Origin: Gammaproteobacteria bacterium | GTDB lineage: Bacteria > Pseudomonadota > Gammaproteobacteria > Arenicellales > JAOTYS01 | DNA: 17,063 nucleotides | NCBI GenBank assembly: GCA_029861795.1 | Contig: JAOTYS010000043.1 | Span: forward strand, 1 to 17,063 | Direction of reading: 5' to 3' | The notes under the pieces: model-generated | The model's database searches: none | Told to the model about the DNA's origin: nothing | The model's input: only the letters and a program-made list of their open reading frames with translations | Shown: positions 15,460 through 17,063 of the stretch, in pieces | How positions within the stretch are numbered: position 1 is the first letter of the stretch | Layout: every line of letters starts with the position of its first letter | Translations under genes and position numbers: made by a program

Positions 15460-16266
15460 TCAGAAAAACACTCCGTCGTGCGGTGACGATGCGTTGGCAT
15501 AACGCCGTCGCGGCATTCGCCCCGCCCGATACGCGTCGCGCCCAGCCTCAATGCCCTTACGCATTGCGCAGGCCATCAACACTGGATGCTTGGCAGCGGC
15601 GATCGCTGTGTTCATTAATACACCATCACATCCTAGCTCCATTGCTACGGTGGCGTCGCTCGCCGTTCCCACTCCCGCGTCCACCAGGATGGGCACAGTG
15701 GCCTCCTCTACGATAGTAAGGATGTTGTACGGGTTGCGGATTCCTAGGCCCGATCCGATGGGAGCAGCCAGGGGCATAACGGCGACGCAACCGACCTCGG
15801 CCAAACGCTTTGCCATCACCGGATCATCAGTGGTATAGACCATGACCTGAAAATCTTCTTTGATCAGTGCTTCGGCGGCTTTCAGAGTAGCTGGGATATC
15901 CGGGAACAACGTCTTTTCGTCGCCCAAAACTTCTAGCTTCACCAACGAGTGTCCGTCCAGCAACTCGCGCGCCAACCGACAAGTACGGACCGCGTCCTCC
16001 GAGCTATAACAGCCCGCTGTGTTTGGCAGAATGGTGTACTTGCTCGGCGGGAGCACTTCGAGCAAGTTAGGCTCATTGGGGTTCTGTCCAATATTGGTAC
16101 GCCTGATGGCGACGGTGACAATCTCCGCACCGCTGGCCTCTATGGCCCGACGGGTCTCATCCAAATCTTTGTACTTTCCGGTGCCCACCAACAGACGCGA
16201 TTGATATACGTTACCCGCAATCACCAACGGATCATCGAGTTGCAGCGCTGATTGAACCTGAGACAT
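15460..16266 (-). CDS. thiG: Thiazole synthase ThiG
   Basis: Forms the thiazole phosphate ring of thiamine from 1-deoxyxylulose 5-phosphate, dehydroglycine (or glycine imine) and ThiS thiocarboxylate. The 268 residues match the family. Lys110 in [17 protein letters not shown] is the Schiff-base lysine; the NTAGC segment, the [13 protein letters not shown] segment and the phosphate-binding [11 protein letters not shown] and [10 protein letters not shown] segments are all present. The ATG at 16266 has no strong ribosome-binding site. It lies 48 bases after thiS, and the two products form a complex. The catalytic machinery looks intact. Confidence 0.96.
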   Translation of the reverse strand: MSQVQSALQLDDPLVIAGNVYQSRLLVGTGKYKDLDETRRAIEASGAEIVTVAIRRTNIGQNPNEPNLLEVLPPSKYTILPNTAGCYSSEDAVRTCRLARELLDGHSLVKLEVLGDEKTLFPDIPATLKAAEALIKEDFQVMVYTTDDPVMAKRLAEVGCVAVMPLAAPIGSGLGIRNPYNILTIVEEATVPILVDAGVGTASDATVAMELGCDGVLMNTAIAAAKHPVLMACAMRKGIEAGRDAYRAGRMPRRRYANASSPHDGVFF

Positions 16267-16314
16267 TCGCGTTACCCGAGCTTGAATAGGTTCAAATTAT
16301 ACTCCTGTGCGCAC

Positions 16315-16515
16315 TCACCCGCCGCCGATAGCAGTCACTATTTCTATTCGATCGCCAGCACGGATCTGATACGCGGTGTGCTCGCTGCGCGGGACGATGG
16401 CTTGATTTACCTCAACGGCCACTCTCTTATCGGCGAGACCCATGTCGACGATCAGTTGCCACACTGTGGTGTCCGCATCTACTTTTCTGGGCTCGCCATT
16501 AACGTGAATCTCCAT
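16315..16515 (-). CDS. thiS: Sulfur carrier protein ThiS
   Basis: Ubiquitin-like carrier of 66 residues that delivers sulfur to ThiG as a C-terminal thiocarboxylate. It begins MEIHVNGEPRKV, continues with the QAIVPRSE segment typical of the family, and ends in the required Gly-Gly (here three glycines, AIGGG). I chose the ATG at 16515, which gives exactly the E. coli ThiS length, over an in-frame TTG at 16557 that would add 14 atypical residues. No TPP riboswitch is recognisable upstream. It is the first gene of thiS-thiG-trmB. Confidence 0.92.
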   Translation of the reverse strand: MEIHVNGEPRKVDADTTVWQLIVDMGLADKRVAVEVNQAIVPRSEHTAYQIRAGDRIEIVTAIGGG

Positions 16516-16632
16516 GGGATCACAGCGTAATCGGCGCGGAGCGGGAACGTCAATCAATCGCCTGGAACACCAAAGCTCACTTCCTAGAATTCCTCGGATT
16601 TAGACCATTTTCCCCAGCAATGTTTATCTACC

Positions 16633-16649
16633 GGTTGCGGCCGGCAACC
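16633..16649 (+). other. Hairpin upstream of the thiolase gene
   Basis: GGTTGC (16633-16638) and GCAACC (16644-16649) form a perfect 6-pair stem with the loop GGCCG. It lies in the divergent gap between thiS and the thiolase gene. No T run follows directly (TATTTTT begins at 16658), so it is more likely a protein-binding inverted repeat or leader structure than a terminator. Confidence 0.35.
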
Positions 16650-16670
16650 CAGCATTGTATTTTTCGGCTC

Positions 16671-16690
16671 GCCCGGTTCGGTGGGCTTTT
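16671..16690 (+). terminator. Terminator-like hairpin in the thiolase leader
   Basis: GCCC (16671-16674) and GGGC (16683-16686) enclose an 8-base loop and are followed by TTTT. The shape is that of a short intrinsic terminator on the plus strand, yet no plus-strand gene ends nearby. It could attenuate transcription into the thiolase, or be chance: four base pairs is a weak stem. Confidence 0.3.
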
Positions 16691-16714
16691 CCCTTAGGGG
16701 TGCGGAGATCCAAC

Positions 16715-17063
16715 AATGCAAGATGGAAACAACGTATACATCGTGGACGGCAGCCGCACGCCTTTTCTAAAGGCACGGGGCAGGCCAGGCCCATTCGCCG
16801 CAGCCGATTTGGCGGTTGCCACGGGCCGACCTTTGTTAGGCCGCCAGCCATTTGCTGCGCAGGCGCTTGACGAGGTGATCCTCGGCTGTGCTGCCCCCAG
16901 TGCGGACGAGGCCAATATCGCTCGGGTGGTGGCGTTACGGTTAGGTTGCGGCGACTCAGTGCCAGGATGGACGGTACAGCGTAACTGCGCGTCTGGCATG
17001 CAGGCGCTGGATTCGGCCGCACAGAATATTGTAACCGGCAGGTCTGAATTGGTGCTTGCCGGA
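16715..17063 (+). CDS. Acetyl-CoA acetyltransferase/thiolase, N-terminal part (cut by window edge)
   Basis: Thiolase that condenses or cleaves acyl-CoA units. The 116 residues before the window end show the family N-terminus (VYIVDGSRTPFLKARG), LDEVILGCAAPS and ANIARVVALRLG, and then the active-site segment NCASGMQALDSA with nucleophile Cys91. The NCASGMQ form resembles biosynthetic or PhaA/AtoB-like thiolases more than FadA (LCGSSMQ). A good ribosome-binding site (GGAG, 16704-16707) lies 7 bases before the ATG. Since only the first third is visible, whether it acts in fatty-acid breakdown or acetoacetyl-CoA formation cannot be decided. Confidence 0.92.

Noticed and set aside
16516..16714. 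TPP riboswitch upstream of thiS
   Set aside because: I see no recognisable THI-box conserved segments on the minus strand in this gap.
1..17063. Mobile element, prophage, CRISPR or defence island
   Set aside because: No transposase, integrase, spaced direct repeats or tRNA attachment site seen; nearly all genes are recognised core genes in familiar order.

Overview
This 17 kb window looks like ordinary core chromosome from a gammaproteobacterium, probably not an enteric. The main evidence is gene order. On the minus strand lies ygfB-pepP-ubiH-ubiI. Divergent from it is a small coiled-coil gene (TIGR02449-like), then zapA, then a gap with the 6S RNA fold, then a 5-formyltetrahydrofolate cyclo-ligase gene. 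This arrangement is familiar from Escherichia and Pseudomonas. The thiS-thiG-trmB order further along is also Pseudomonas-like. I see no insertion sequence, phage gene, CRISPR array, tRNA or rRNA.

Layout. Bases 1-739 (minus) hold the N-terminal part of a CPA1/NhaP-type cation:proton antiporter, cut by the window edge. Bases 740-5222 (minus) are ubiI, ubiH, pepP and ygfB; the two monooxygenases hydroxylate the ubiquinone ring. A good sigma70-type promoter (5306-5334) reads rightward into the small coiled-coil gene and zapA (cell division). The 6S RNA (about 5946-6127), fau (folate salvage), a YmdB-type phosphodiesterase gene, an EVE-domain gene and a periplasmic cyclophilin gene follow on the same strand to 8748. 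A YdcF/ElyC-like membrane protein gene (8900-9691) converges on an orphan Sfp-type phosphopantetheinyl transferase gene (9709-10440).

Bases 10738-12240 encode the least explained gene: a 500-residue single-pass membrane protein with an acidic N-terminus and a long helical C-terminal domain, preceded by a strong leader hairpin. A small unrecognised minus-strand ORF and rpiA follow. From 13423 to 15418 the genes are packed without gaps: a membrane-anchored glycosidase-like protein that seems to lack its acid/base glutamate, a CPXCG zinc-ribbon protein, and trmB. Two successive convergent pairs each share a CTAG in which both stop codons lie. Then come thiG and thiS (thiazole branch of thiamine synthesis). 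The window ends in the N-terminal part of a thiolase gene on the plus strand.

I found no clear new multi-gene system. The items most worth following are the unknown 500-residue protein, the glycosidase-like protein, the placement of a YmdB-type gene in the zapA-6S-fau block, and the structured but unannotated 6S locus.
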